Position numbers and translations under genes: made by a program. Shown here piece after piece: positions 11,021 through 22,010 of a DNA stretch of 64,000 bases (position 1 is the first letter of the stretch; the number at the start of each line of letters is the position of its first letter). The stretch is taken from NCBI GenBank assembly GCA_036172665.1, contig CM069870.1, positions 40,754,001 through 40,818,000 on the forward strand. Direction: 5' to 3'. Origin of the DNA: Prosopocoilus inquinatus (lineage: Eukaryota; Arthropoda; Insecta; Coleoptera; Lucanidae). The notes below the pieces were generated by a model. The model saw only the letters and a list, made by a program, of their open reading frames with translations, was not told the origin of the DNA and ran no database searches.

Positions 11021-11153
11021 TTTTTTTTTTTGATAATGTTTTAAATTAATTTTTTGTAATTTTAAGCTAAAAAGGAACTCTTTTGATATAATAATGCTTT
11101 ATTTTTAAGTTTTAAACATATTTTTTTTTGAAGTTCTTGTCCGATGAAAATAG

Positions 11154-12848
11154 TAAGTACAAAGTTTTTTTAATCTCAAACCGGACAGAAAAATGAAGGG
11201 AAACACACTCAACGTTTCGCTATAGATTTATAGCTTCGTCAGGAGTGAAAAAAAAAAAGTAAATAAACAAGTTGTCAAGAGAAACAAGTCGTCAAGAGAA
11301 ACGAAAAGGTAACATGATTTTTAAACTAAACTACGAGTTGTTCGGAATAAAAGTAACGAGAACTAATTAAAGCTACTTTTTTTTTTTTTAAATATATATA
11401 ATTAATTAATTGACAGATCTATATCTTGTTTAAAGAGTCCAGAAAACTACAAAATATGTCATTTAAATTTTCAAAGTCCGTACGTTTATTAATAGAATTT
11501 CCAGACATTTTAATTTTACACATTTCTATGAAACGTCTTTTAAAAATATTAGATTCACTGTACAAAATGTCAGTATTATCAAAATCAAAATTATGATTAT
11601 TTACTAATGAATGCTCTACAAGCATTGAATGATTTTGATTATTTTTTTGAATATGATATTTATGTTGGTCTAAACGTTTTTTTAAATTTTGGCTCGTTTC
11701 ACCTATATAAACAGAATTACAATTTGAACATTTGATTTCATAAACCACGTTAGGTTGTTTTAATTTCGGTATTTTGGTTTTTAAATTCGAAAAAATTAAA
11801 TTTAAATTATTCACAGATTTACTGGCTAAAATTAAATTATGTTTTTTGAAAATGTGTTTAAATGTATTGTGTAATGGTTCAATATAAGGCAAAGATATGT
11901 ATTTATGATTCGAAGTTTGTCTAATGTTTTTAGAGACATTTGAATTTTGTAAGTATTTAATACGATTTTTAATTACTGATTCAATAAGATTTATTGGATA
12001 AGAATTTTGAATAAGAGTTTTCTTTATTAAATTTAAGTTATCATAAATGAAAACTTTATCAGAAAGTAAAATAGCTCGATCAGTTAATGAAATAATAGTT
12101 GCAATTTTATAATTTTTAGGTGTGTACGAGTGAAAATTTATGTACCTACCTGACCAGGTAGGTTTATGAAACCAATTAGTAATTAATTTATCATTCTGTC
12201 TGATAATATTTACATCAAGAAAACTCAATGAATTATTATTTTCTTTTTCTACTGTAAATTGTAATCTATTATGAAAAGAATTAAATTTATTTAAAACAAA
12301 TTCTACCTTATCAGAAGGCAAAATCAATAAAATGTCATCTACATAACGAAAATATAACGTTAAATCGAATGATAAAGAGTTAATAACAGATTTTTCTAGT
12401 TCTTGCATAACAATTTCAGCTAAAGCCGGAGATAAAGGAGAACCCATTGCTGTACCAAAAATCTGTTTATAAAATTTATCATTGAAAGCAAAATAAGATG
12501 TTTCAAAACATAAATCAACTATTTCTAAAAAGTTACCTTTGGAAATATCAGTAAAATCTTTAATCTCTAACCACCTATCATTTATACTTTTTAAAGCTAA
12601 ATCTTTAGGAATGTTAGTAAATAAAGAAATAACATCTAAAGAAATTATAATGCAATTATTTGGTACAGTTATTTGTTTTAATTTTTCTACGAGTTCAAAA
12701 GAATTTTTTATAAAATATTCTGATTTACTAGTAACCTGAGTAATGATTTTTGAAATAAATTTAGATAAGAAATATGGAGAAGAACCAATAGTGGAAACTA
12801 TAGGACGAAGAGGTGTATTAGGTTTATGAATTTTTGGAATGCAGTATA
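11154..12848 (-). mobile_element. Penelope-like element, left arm of palindrome
   Basis: A 1,695-bp minus-strand copy whose sequence is the reverse of 13063-14757, differing to my eye only in an A-tract length (11 against 13). It is truncated at the 5' end inside the RT domain at 12848. Its 3' end carries a hammerhead-like motif (11206-11247). Both outer flanks contain matching host-like words (AAGCTAAAAA and GATATAATAATGCT), suggesting one insertion event for the pair. Confidence 0.88.
11206..11247 (-). ncRNA. Hammerhead-ribozyme-like motif, left Penelope arm
   Basis: On the minus strand: stem I CACTC pairs with GAGTG; between them are core CTGACGA, a hairpin GCTATA-AATC-TATAGC, then GAAA and CGTT. 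This is the type I layout with a minimal ACGU helix III, as known for Penelope-like elements. One extra A sits before stem II, which departs from the textbook core. Confidence 0.6.
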
Positions 12849-12852
12849 ACAA
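11419..12852 (-). CDS. Penelope-like RT plus GIY-YIG endonuclease, 5'-truncated copy
   Basis: 477 codons, starting in RT at YCIPKIHKPNTPLRPIVS. It has the RT motifs GTAMGSPLSPALAEIV and FRYVDDILLI (catalytic YVDD) followed by a C-terminal GIY-YIG nuclease (VVYEIKCSNCNSVYIGETSQ, then the Arg of KKRLDQH). Established knowledge: Penelope-like elements pair an RT with a GIY-YIG nuclease for target-primed insertion. The N-terminal RT part is missing, so the product is unlikely to work. The protein matches the right-arm copy residue for residue over the shared length. The nominal start codon belongs to spacer sequence, not to the element. Confidence 0.88.
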   Translation of the reverse strand: MLYCIPKIHKPNTPLRPIVSTIGSSPYFLSKFISKIITQVTSKSEYFIKNSFELVEKLKQITVPNNCIIISLDVISLFTNIPKDLALKSINDRWLEIKDFTDISKGNFLEIVDLCFETSYFAFNDKFYKQIFGTAMGSPLSPALAEIVMQELEKSVINSLSFDLTLYFRYVDDILLILPSDKVEFVLNKFNSFHNRLQFTVEKENNNSLSFLDVNIIRQNDKLITNWFHKPTWSGRYINFHSYTPKNYKIATIISLTDRAILLSDKVFIYDNLNLIKKTLIQNSYPINLIESVIKNRIKYLQNSNVSKNIRQTSNHKYISLPYIEPLHNTFKHIFKKHNLILASKSVNNLNLIFSNLKTKIPKLKQPNVVYEIKCSNCNSVYIGETSQNLKKRLDQHKYHIQKNNQNHSMLVEHSLVNNHNFDFDNTDILYSESNIFKRRFIEMCKIKMSGNSINKRTDFENLNDIFCSFLDSLNKI

Positions 12853-14491
12853 TGTAACTGTTTTAATTGATAAAACTGATTATTTTTCAAAAGTTCAAAC
12901 TATGCTGTCTGATAATAATACATATGTAGAATTAGCTAACGATCCCACCGAATCTTATCAACGTAAAACTTTCAGTATTATTAATAAGATAGAGAAATCC
13001 GTTGAAATTAGTAATATTGTTGCTAAATCTCTTAAAGTACAACATCCCATATTTCCTAAATTATACTGCATTCCAAAAATTCATAAACCTAATACACCTC
13101 TTCGTCCTATAGTTTCCACTATTGGTTCTTCTCCATATTTCTTATCTAAATTTATTTCAAAAATCATTACTCAGGTTACTAGTAAATCAGAATATTTTAT
13201 AAAAAATTCTTTTGAACTCGTAGAAAAATTAAAACAAATAACTGTACCAAATAATTGCATTATAATTTCTTTAGATGTTATTTCTTTATTTACTAACATT
13301 CCTAAAGATTTAGCTTTAAAAAGTATAAATGATAGGTGGTTAGAGATTAAAGATTTTACTGATATTTCCAAAGGTAACTTTTTAGAAATAGTTGATTTAT
13401 GTTTTGAAACATCTTATTTTGCTTTCAATGATAAATTTTATAAACAGATTTTTGGTACAGCAATGGGTTCTCCTTTATCTCCGGCTTTAGCTGAAATTGT
13501 TATGCAAGAACTAGAAAAATCTGTTATTAACTCTTTATCATTCGATTTAACGTTATATTTTCGTTATGTAGATGACATTTTATTGATTTTGCCTTCTGAT
13601 AAGGTAGAATTTGTTTTAAATAAATTTAATTCTTTTCATAATAGATTACAATTTACAGTAGAAAAAGAAAATAATAATTCATTGAGTTTTCTTGATGTAA
13701 ATATTATCAGACAGAATGATAAATTAATTACTAATTGGTTTCATAAACCTACCTGGTCAGGTAGGTACATAAATTTTCACTCGTACACACCTAAAAATTA
13801 TAAAATTGCAACTATTATTTCATTAACTGATCGAGCTATTTTACTTTCTGATAAAGTTTTCATTTATGATAACTTAAATTTAATAAAGAAAACTCTTATT
13901 CAAAATTCTTATCCAATAAATCTTATTGAATCAGTAATTAAAAATCGTATTAAATACTTACAAAATTCAAATGTCTCTAAAAACATTAGACAAACTTCGA
14001 ATCATAAATACATATCTTTGCCTTATATTGAACCATTACACAATACATTTAAACACATTTTCAAAAAACATAATTTAATTTTAGCCAGTAAATCTGTGAA
14101 TAATTTAAATTTAATTTTTTCGAATTTAAAAACCAAAATACCGAAATTAAAACAACCTAACGTGGTTTATGAAATCAAATGTTCAAATTGTAATTCTGTT
14201 TATATAGGTGAAACGAGCCAAAATTTAAAAAAACGTTTAGACCAACATAAATATCATATTCAAAAAAATAATCAAAATCATTCAATGCTTGTAGAGCATT
14301 CATTAGTAAATAATCATAATTTTGATTTTGATAATACTGACATTTTGTACAGTGAATCTAATATTTTTAAAAGACGTTTCATAGAAATGTGTAAAATTAA
14401 AATGTCTGGAAATTCTATTAATAAACGTACGGACTTTGAAAATTTAAATGACATATTTTGTAGTTTTCTGGACTCTTTAAACAAGATATAG
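12839..14491 (+). CDS. Penelope-like RT plus GIY-YIG endonuclease, longer copy
   Basis: 550 codons. The first 70 or so add the region before RT motif 1 (DKTDYFSKVQTMLSDNN, KTFSIINKIEK), which is missing in the left arm. RT motifs (GTAMGSPLSPALAEIV, FRYVDDILLI) and the GIY-YIG motif (VYIGETSQNLKKRLDQH) are intact, with cysteine pairs CSNC just before it. The first few codons come from the junction with the left arm, so the real start lies upstream in a full element. It is 5'-truncated compared with usual Penelope-like proteins of about 700-900 residues. No internal stop, so the insertion is recent. Confidence 0.9.
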   Translation: MQYNNVTVLIDKTDYFSKVQTMLSDNNTYVELANDPTESYQRKTFSIINKIEKSVEISNIVAKSLKVQHPIFPKLYCIPKIHKPNTPLRPIVSTIGSSPYFLSKFISKIITQVTSKSEYFIKNSFELVEKLKQITVPNNCIIISLDVISLFTNIPKDLALKSINDRWLEIKDFTDISKGNFLEIVDLCFETSYFAFNDKFYKQIFGTAMGSPLSPALAEIVMQELEKSVINSLSFDLTLYFRYVDDILLILPSDKVEFVLNKFNSFHNRLQFTVEKENNNSLSFLDVNIIRQNDKLITNWFHKPTWSGRYINFHSYTPKNYKIATIISLTDRAILLSDKVFIYDNLNLIKKTLIQNSYPINLIESVIKNRIKYLQNSNVSKNIRQTSNHKYISLPYIEPLHNTFKHIFKKHNLILASKSVNNLNLIFSNLKTKIPKLKQPNVVYEIKCSNCNSVYIGETSQNLKKRLDQHKYHIQKNNQNHSMLVEHSLVNNHNFDFDNTDILYSESNIFKRRFIEMCKIKMSGNSINKRTDFENLNDIFCSFLDSLNKI

Positions 14492-14757
14492 ATCTGTCAA
14501 TTAATTAATTATATATATTTAAAAAAAAAAAAAGTAGCTTTAATTAGTTCTCGTTACTTTTATTCCGAACAACTCGTAGTTTAGTTTAAAAATCATGTTA
14601 CCTTTTCGTTTCTCTTGACGACTTGTTTCTCTTGACAACTTGTTTATTTACTTTTTTTTTTTTTCACTCCTGACGAAGCTATAAATCTATAGCGAAACGT
14701 TGAGTGTGTTTCCCTTCATTTTTCTGTCCGGTTTGAGATTAAAAAAACTTTGTACTT
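12849..14757 (+). mobile_element. Penelope-like element, right arm and spacer of palindrome
   Basis: The plus-strand partner of 11154-12848. Bases 12849-13062 are the extra 5' sequence that forms the unpaired spacer between arms. The 3' UTR holds A-rich tracts and a hammerhead-like motif, then ends near TTTGTACTTA. Head-to-head arrangement of differently truncated copies is known for Penelope insertions. Confidence 0.88.
14665..14706 (+). ncRNA. Hammerhead-ribozyme-like motif, right Penelope arm
   Basis: Same 42-nt sequence as the left-arm motif in opposite orientation: CACTC, CTGACGA, a six-pair hairpin, GAAA, CGTT, GAGTG. It lies in the 3' UTR about 175 bp after the stop codon. Confidence 0.6.
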
Positions 14758-14774
14758 AATATTTTTTTTTAGTG

Positions 14775-14813
14775 TTAAGCTAAAAAAGGAACAGAGTTCC
14801 TTTCTTAGCTTAA
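14775..14813. repeat. 18-bp inverted repeat at Penelope insertion flank
   Basis: The stretch TTAAGCTAAAAAAGGAAC is followed after AGA by its inverse with one mismatch. The left flank of the Penelope pair (about 11061-11077) has one arm of the same sequence, so this hairpin seems to be part of the target and was duplicated. Confidence 0.6.
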
Positions 14814-15830
14814 AACTAAAAAATACCACTTTTGATATAATAATGCTGTGTTTTATTTTTGCAACGTAATACTGTGTAACCAGAAGTTAATTGTTTACAG
14901 TCTGTATTTCACTGACAGATTAACTTTAAACTTTAGTTTGTTCTCATATCCATTGTTTTAACAATTGTAGATAATACGTGGCTGAGCTGATGACGTGATG
15001 ACTACACTGTAGCTCTGATTTGAACTAAATTTAAATTGCATTAGATTGATTATAATCAATTCATTAATTATTACTAATCACTAGAATAATACTTATATTG
15101 TAAAATTTTAAAATACCTTTTCAATATTTAACCTTTTATTATTACATTAAGTTTTGAAACATACTGGGTCATCCGCTTCCCTGTTCATACTAAGGGCTAC
15201 GGGATGAGTTATTACGTAGCAAACTGGCTTGAATTTGTCAATGATAATGCAATGTTAGGTCAAAAAGTGATCGTAGGATGTCGCTATTTAAACTACTTAT
15301 AACATCGTTTCATTTGTCTGCATTGAATTTCTACTGTGTGTCCCAAGGCCGTATATTCGTCCTTCTAGAATTTTAAGGTTTGTTTAAAATTTGAAAACGA
15401 TGAATTAAACAAAAATTTAATTTGAAATTTCAAACATATACCTACTGGACTTTTGGTTTCGCCGGAAGTAATATCAACTTTGTTATTTTAAATGGAACAT
15501 CCTACATGTTTTTACATATTTGAAATTTTTGTTTTCCAGTATTGAAAGCCACGAGTCATGTATTTTAGTTCTAATGCGATCAAATAAAATTTATTGGGAA
15601 TGTTTTTCTCAGTATATTGATACCAAATACTTCATACTTTCTTTGAAAATCATTGAAAACACCGCGATCGTAGATCCTAAATAAATCAAGCTCTGCCTTA
15701 AATGATTTAAATTATTATCAAAGTACATACATTATTTTTAAAAGGGTACATAATCTAACATTACAAACTTTTCTTCTTTCTTTTAATTAGAGATCGAATT
15801 TTAATAAATTGTTCTTTTTACACAAATATC
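14814..15830. other. AT-rich non-coding stretch
   Basis: No open frame or domain recognised. One segment (about 15245-15295, AATGTTAGGTCAAAAAG...TGTCGCTATTT) recurs in the repeat cluster at 44360-44720, so the stretch is at least partly dispersed repeat. The rest is low complexity. Confidence 0.5.
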
Positions 15831-15831
15831 A

Positions 15832-15861
<30 letters not shown>
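15831..15861. repeat. AAT microsatellite
   Basis: About ten uninterrupted copies of AAT followed by TATATC. A simple repeat without other content. Confidence 0.9.
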
Positions 15862-15862
<1 letters not shown>

Positions 15863-16034
15863 TATCTTTTTATGTAAGCTGTAAGGGCAATTTAAACATT
15901 TAAAAGTTGTTTTAAACAGCTGTTTTTTTTGTTTAAAACGTGTTTAATTTAGGGTCAATTTTAAACATGATTTAAACAAAAAGAACTGTTTAAAATTAAA
16001 AAAAAAAAACAGAAGTTTTGTTCTTTTTTAAAAC

Positions 16035-16298
16035 TTGTGTAGAAGTTTATGGTTTTGGTTTTATGTTACGTCAAGGTACATAACCCCCCCAAAAATTGAG
16101 AAATTGGTAATTGACGTAAATAAATATCGACACAAAATAGAAGTGTCTGCTGGAACAGAAATGATTTATGTCTGTAATATTTGCAGCGCAACTGCATATG
16201 AAATGGACGTAATGCAGGATCATATGACATCCCACGCGTTTACAAGTAATAACACAAGGAGCACGTTTATAAATTGGCGATTGTGTTGGAGTGCTTGA
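16035..16298 (+). CDS. Short frame with one C2H2 zinc finger (fragment)
   Basis: 87 codons. Residues around 46-69 hold a C2H2 finger: CNIC, then 12 residues, then HMTSH. The finger is followed by AFTSNN, and a possible splice donor (CAA|GTAATA) directly after it. It could be one exon of a zinc-finger gene or a scrap of one carried in repeats; no neighbouring exon is recognised. The adjacent MITE Y starts 115 bp later. The start codon is arbitrary. Confidence 0.3.
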   Translation: MCRSLWFWFYVTSRYITPPKIEKLVIDVNKYRHKIEVSAGTEMIYVCNICSATAYEMDVMQDHMTSHAFTSNNTRSTFINWRLCWSA

Positions 16299-16412
16299 TG
16301 TCAGAGTAATGAGAGTGATCTGCGAGAGTGACCTGAGCATTGCGTATTTATGTTTAGAGCGTTTTAAATTTTAAAATTGTCGCCTGTTATCCAACTACTA
16401 CCTTTTTCAGAA

Positions 16413-17271
16413 GAGAGAGCCAATTCCCATGTAAATTTTTTGTCCACGTAATATGACGTAGTAGTACTTAGTAACGTATTTATCTGTTGCGATGGCGTCA
16501 CTATTTTACGCGCCTTTTTAATTTAAATAATTCTTTAGGTTTTCTTCTCCATACATTCGTTTAAGTAATACGTTATATTCTGCAAAGACTCTAATATGCT
16601 GTAATATATATTACAAGTCTTTACAGAATATAACTTATTACCTAAATGAATGTGTGAGAATAATATGTGCTGCCGAGGGACGACGGCGGTTCGGCCGGGA
16701 CCGAGGGTAAACGGCGGAGCAAATTTAAAGTTGGTCAAAGTACAATATTCTGAATAAAAATTGTTAAAAAAAAGTTTAATTTGCAGTAATTTTGAAGATA
16801 TTCACACTTAAAGTCAAAAATAATGTGTACGGATAAAGAAATAAATTATGAACTTCATGAATGACAATGTACAAATAATGTGTTATTACTTGCAGTTACT
16901 TTTGCAGTTAAATATAGTAATTTGAGAATAATATGTGGTTTGTTTTATTAGCTTAAAATCTAGTAAATATCATAATTTAAGCATGATTTTCCGTTTCTTT
17001 ATGTTTTCTTCTCCATACATTCATTTAGGTAATACGTTGTATTGTGTAAGGACTTGTAATGTGCATTACAGCATATTAGAGTCTTTGCAGAATATAACGT
17101 ATTACTTAAATGAATGTATGGAGAAGAAATCCTAAAGAATTATTTAAATTAAAAAGGCGCGTAAAAAAGCGCGCGTAGAATAGTGGCGCCATCGCAACAG
17201 ATAAGTACGTTACTAAGTACTTCTACGTCATATTACGTGGACAAAAAGTTTACATGGCACTTGGCTCTCTC
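16413..17271. mobile_element. MITE Y1: palindromic foldback element
   Basis: Long inverted arms start GAGAGAGCCAATTCCCATG on the left and end CATGGCACTTGGCTCTCTC on the right. Within each arm is a near-palindrome around TTCTTCTCCATACATTC and AATACGTTATATTCTG. A central block (16660-16985) with GGTCAAAGTACAATATTCTG also occurs in the third copy at 38892. Short frames inside are artefacts of the palindrome. No coding capacity. Confidence 0.75.
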
Positions 17272-17387
17272 CTGACTCCGAGTGTTCCAAGAGCGTAATT
17301 TATGAACGCTAGATCAAGTAACTCTTTGAGCAGAGTGTGCATTTATGAACGACTTTTGTGTGAATGTTCATTTATGAACGCACTTAA

Positions 17388-17617
17388 GGTGCTTGTTTTC
17401 GCTTCAAAATTTGAATCGTGTTTCGAATAGTTTGGACCTGAATTTCGTAGTAGTTGCAACAAAACACCTGATTTGAATATTTGATTGACAGTTCATTTGT
17501 AAATAACCACAATTCAATCCAAACAAGTATTAAAAATAGAGAGAATCAAAGAAAAGAATATCTGTTTTTGAATCAAAACACGTTTGGATCACGATTTTGT
17601 GAGCGAAAGAAAGCATC
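17388..17617. mobile_element. MITE Q, copy 0
   Basis: Starts GGTGCTTGTTTTCGCTTC and ends with the inverse, GCGAAAGAAAGCATC. Inner sequence (TTTGAATCGTGTTTCGAATA, TTGGATCACGATTTTGTGAG) matches three copies at 61270, 61653 and 62047. It is about 230 bp and non-coding. Confidence 0.75.
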
Positions 17618-17837
17618 TATACCCACTGGATACTTGGGCCCACGTGACCCGGTGATAATTTTTATTTTTTTAAAAACTGACCAATCAAAAGTAAACGTTT
17701 ATTGTCATAGGATGTGTCATATTTGTAACAAATTTTACACAAAAATTAACGTGTCATAAGAACCTTATTTTTCCATGTTTATAAAAGTTATTTTTGAAGG
17801 CGACTTTGATTAAATTTGTGCAGTGTCTTCAGCTTAA

Positions 17838-18090
17838 GTTGAAAATGTTAAAACTACATCAGAGCCAGAAGGAAAACCAATTGCAGAAGAGGCAGCGCAG
17901 ACGTTGTAGACGCCCGCAAGTACATTATTACTTATTGAATTGTGTAAAAAATATGATTCAGACTTTGAGTCGAGTGTTAAAAAGTATATACGACAAAAAA
18001 TTGCGAATTCAGTTACTAAGGAATTTGGCATATCTATCACTGTACAACAATGAGACACCAAATGGAAGGGAATGAAAAATATGTATAAAC
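17838..18090 (+). pseudogene. Myb/SANT-like DNA-binding domain fragment
   Basis: One frame reads EPEGKPIAEEAAQTL, stop, then LLLIELCKKYDSDFESSVK, IRQKIANSVTKEFGISITVQQ, stop, DTKWKGMKNMYK. This follows the trihelix or Myb/SANT-like pattern of insect MSANTD-type and Harbinger-associated proteins (conserved W, KIA, KW). Two stops show it is dead. It ends where the Gypsy C sequence begins, so C may have inserted into it. Confidence 0.5.
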
Positions 18091-18216
18091 AAACAAAGAA
18101 ATGTAAAGTTCTTCGTCTTTAGAACTTCGACGGCCGAAATAATACACTCACAACTAAATTGAAAAGGTATATATTTCAATAACTACAAATTAATAACACC
18201 AAGCGACCTCACGTGT

Positions 18217-19655
18217 CTACACCTTTACGCCATCTTCTTCTCTCTCTCCAGTGTTCCCAACTGTCTTTCCTTCCTGGTGGGTCGGTGTTGCCAACTGGTT
18301 GCTTATACTCGGCCATTCCTGCATTCTTGAGCGCCCTCGCTCAAAAGTGTCACCGGGTTGTGAACGCCGGGAACTAGTCAGCAAACAATAGTCATTCAAC
18401 TTGGCTGGCTTACGAATCTTTCTTCGATTTCTCTTGCCCTGCTCTTCTAACTCGTAATCCACGTCCTTCGGTTCAGTTTTCTCTGCTTCAGTATTGAGTT
18501 CGCCTCCGTCTCCTTTCTCTTCTTCAACTTCATCTTCATCTTCGTCGTCTTCCTCTTCATGGTTTCTATAAGTTTTCAACTGTGAAATATGGGCTGTAGT
18601 ACCATAACATCTCCCAGTCGTATTCAATGTTTGAACTCTGTAAGTGTCCGCTGGTAGTATTTGTGTTATTACCAAAGGTCCTCGATATTTTAACTGCGTT
18701 TTTGTTGGTTCTCCGGTTGCAATTGCAGCCCTTTGCATGACCACAATATCTCCAACCTCGTACTTCTTCCCTGCAAACCTTCGCTTGTCATAATGTCTCT
18801 TATACTCCTCTTGTGCCTTCTTGGTGTTTCTAATTACGACTTCTCTTAATTTTTCAGGTGGTATCCAAACTTCTGACTTCTCGTGTACTCGGCTTAGTTT
18901 GCCATCAACATGTATAGGTATATAACCATACAGTGCTTCAAATGGTGTTTTTCCAGTAGACTTGCTCTCTGCCAAATTCAAATTTCGTTCAACTTCACGC
19001 ATATTTCTGTCCCAATCTTCTTCCGATTTCATAGCGGCTAATATCATAGGTATTACGATTTACTCTTTCTACTTGCCCATTTGCTTGAGGATGTCTACTA
19101 CTATTCAGTACATGTCGCACTCCTTGTTCTTCACAAAACTTCTCAAATTCTCTGGAAGTGAATGACTTACCTCTATCTGTCACAACTGTCCTTGAAAGTC
19201 CAAAATCCATCACAAAAGATCTCATTATCGCAGCACGATATTAGTTTTAGTACTTTTTACAGGATACAGCTTAACGAATTGACTAGTACGTACATGTTTC
19301 CACGTTTGCTCTTCATAAATGGTCCTAAATGATCCATGTGCATCCTCTCAAATGCTCTCGATGCTGGTGGAATTGGATAGAGTTCCCCCGCTTTCTTGCC
19401 TCCCGGTGTCTTCGTCATCAAACATTCGAAACATCCTTGAATGTGTTCTCGAACATAGCGTCGCATGTTTCTGAACCAGTAACGTTCCATTATTTTAGAC
19501 ACAGTTTTATTGACTGAAAAGTGTCCCATCATATCATGAAATCTGACTACCAAACTTTTACGCATTCCACCTGGCATCACGTACAATAACTTTTCTTCAT
19601 TTCCTTTACTCACTCTTCGTAACAGCTTACCATCTTCCAAGACGTACTCTTTCAC
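18217..19655 (-). pseudogene. Element C integrase (broken in three frames)
   Basis: The zinc domain (HDMMGHFSVNKT ... CFECLMTK) and first core Asp (MHMDHLGPF) are in 19655-19257. The second Asp (VVTDRGKSF) and the Glu (NGQVERVNRN) are in 19225-18995. The C-terminal part (19047-18217) holds HYDKRRFAGKKYEVGDIVVM, the chromo-like barrel and an acidic tail (EEEDDEDEDEVEEE). All DDE residues survive but frames are broken between the blocks. Confidence 0.82.
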
Positions 19656-19718
19656 AGCATTGTTTTCTTCTTTTGTCCGATCCTTTTCTTCTCTTTCAAG
19701 TACATCGATGATTTTTCT

Positions 19719-20900
19719 TCACTTCTTCTCATCATTTCTTTGCGCCACAATTACTCTGTCTTCCTCAGAACAAATCGTCAACACATCAATCCTAGAATGG
19801 TATGCTTCAAGTGTATTTTCAACCTCACTATTCGATTGCAACGGTGCTCTACTCAAAGCATCAACATGCGCCATACGTTCTCCTGATCGATGTTTAATTT
19901 CAAAATCGTACTCACTAAGAGTGTTATACCATCTCGCAATCTGTGGATTAATTGCTTTCTTCGTATTTAAATACACAAGAACTTGACAATCTGTCACAAT
20001 GGTGAATTTGATTTCCAGAAGCATGTTTCTTAACCTCTCTACGGACCACACTACTGCCAGGAGTTCTAATTTGCTCGAATGATATTTGCTTTCAGCATCA
20101 GTTGTTTTTTTCGACACATAATAAACTAGGTGCAGGCTTTCGCCTTCTCCACCTTGCAACAACATTCCTGCAATACCCAATGAGCTTGCGTCTGTGTGTA
20201 ACGCAGTCCTTGCTCGAGGATCGTATAACTTCAAGACAGGTTCTGAAGTTAATGCTTCTTTTAATACAGTAAAAGATTTCTCCTGCGGCTCTCCCCAATT
20301 GAGTGGAGCATTTTTCTTCGTTAGAGAATTCAAAGGTCTTGCTTTTATTGCGTAACTGTTGATGAAACGTCGGAAAAGTCCCGTCAATCCAAGAAATCTT
20401 CGTACATCAAGAACATTCTCCGGCCTTGCGAAATTTTCAACCGCCAATGTTTTCCTAATGCCTGGCTTGATACCACCTTCAGAGATTTGAAATACCAAAT
20501 ACTCCACCTCTTGCATTCCAAAATCACATTTGCTGAGCCTCAGAGTTAACTTGGCTTCTCGAAGACATTGTAGCACCTTTTCTAACTTCTCTAATGTCTC
20601 CTCGCAGCTTCTCGCAGGAATTAGAATATCGTCTAAATACAGAACAGCTACCTTATTTCGCAATGACCCAACACCAGATTCATCAGTCTTGAAAACTCAT
20701 AAGGGGCATTTGTCAAACCGAAAACCATTCTCTCAAACTGTCCAGTCTCATCTGGCGTGATGAAGGCTGTCTTTTCCTTAGTTTGCTCTGTCAAAGGCAC
20801 CTGAAGATATCCACTCGCAAGATCAAGCGTTGTGAACATAACACTTCCTGTCAATGCAAAAAGTTGTTCGTCAATGTTCGGTATGGGGAAATTTAATTTA
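19719..20900 (-). pseudogene. Element C reverse transcriptase and RNase H
   Basis: RT palm motifs are MFTTLDLASGYLQVP, VFGLTNAPYEFSRLM (20854-20648) and VLYLDDILIPARS (20663 onward). RNase H shows LHTDASSLGIAGMLLQ, KLELLAVVWSVE and VTDCQVLVYL. The two frames overlap with a shift near 20650. The segment ends with DALSRAPLQ and a basic linker. Upstream, 20900-21010 is degraded. Confidence 0.82.
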
Positions 20901-21009
20901 ATCGTCTGACTATTTAGTTTTCGATAGTCAACAACAAGTCTCTGCTCTTTCTCCAGTTTTCTTTGAGATAAGGTGAGGTCGTTTCAGTCACAATGCCATG
21001 CCTTTTCCA

Positions 21010-22010
21010 CTAACGCACAAGTTCTGAAATTACTTCCCTCTCATGCATTGTCGCTCGATAAGGTTTACTCCTAACGGGCACATCGGAATTTTTAATGTCT
21101 ATCTTGATTTTATCCGTACAACCAAGTTCGGCCATGTTAAATGCGAAAACATTTCTGTACTTATTTAACAAAGTCAATAGTTCGGAAGCGTCGCTTTCAC
21201 TCACGGTAATGTCAATGTTAATTATGTCAAATGTTATTTTATCCACAACTGTTAACGAGTCTTTTCTGTCATTGTCTTTAATTTTTACACACCCGACCAA
21301 GTCATCTTCGATTCTCACCACATTAAATTTAGTTTGATTCTGCATAGGCAAAATAAATTCTTCGGTCCCCAAAGAACCATACACAAAATTTATTTTTTCC
21401 TTTTTTAACAGCTGTCCATTGTTAATATTCAATGTAATTTTTCGTGGCTGTCCAAAAATATCAATACGTTTAAATAATTTAATGCCTGAATAATCGAACT
21501 TAAAGTCTTCACCCTACCGCACATAAGCAATTTCTGGACGTTCCATGTATGTTCGCCCTACTAATATATCTAATTGTTGCGCATCATTCGGAACAACCCA
21601 CAGCTTGACATTCTCCACTCGTACACCATCAATTGTCATGCTCGAGCGAACATAATGTTTACTCTCTACAACAGGTTTTATTGTTACAAATCCGTACAAT
21701 GTTTTCTGACCTGCTTTACACTGTAGTCCACTTTCAGCTACTGCAGTTTCCCTTATAGTACAAATCGCACTACCAGGATCAATAAAACCTTGTAATTGCA
21801 GATCACCTAGCTCCACTTCTTTCACAAACTTGTTCAGATCTTTTCCTGCAGGTAAGTCACAGTTTACTTCATTCACAGAAGATTTATTCTTTACCGGTTT
21901 TACTGTTTTGTTCAACTTTGGACAGTTTTTACGTACATGTTCAGACGTTTTACAAAAATAACACACCACACCAGTTTGTTTTGGCCAGGAGAGAGGTTTA
22001 TTGGCAATTG
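21010..22010 (-). pseudogene. Element C CCHC knuckle, protease and pre-RT linker
   Basis: A CCHC-like CYFCKTSEHVRKNC near 21970-21930 is followed by a retropepsin motif in which the usual DTG is DPG (LQGFIDPGSAICTI), and by LDILVGRTYME. After a stop, 21432-21010 carries the pre-RT linker ending KPYRATMHEREVISELV. The N-terminal 45 codons of the open frame (22158 down) are not gag and come from joined sequence. Confidence 0.75.

Larger units (their letters stand above)
18110..22010 (-). mobile_element. Element C: decayed Ty3/Gypsy element
   Basis: A minus-strand element with, in order from the right, CCHC and protease (about 22000-21514), RT (21432-20648), RNase H (20663-19719) and integrase (19655-18217). 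I cannot find paired LTRs or a TSD. The outer parts are lost, and the right end joins unrelated sequence near 22010. Several stops and shifts separate the domains, so it is older than D or B2. Confidence 0.8.
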
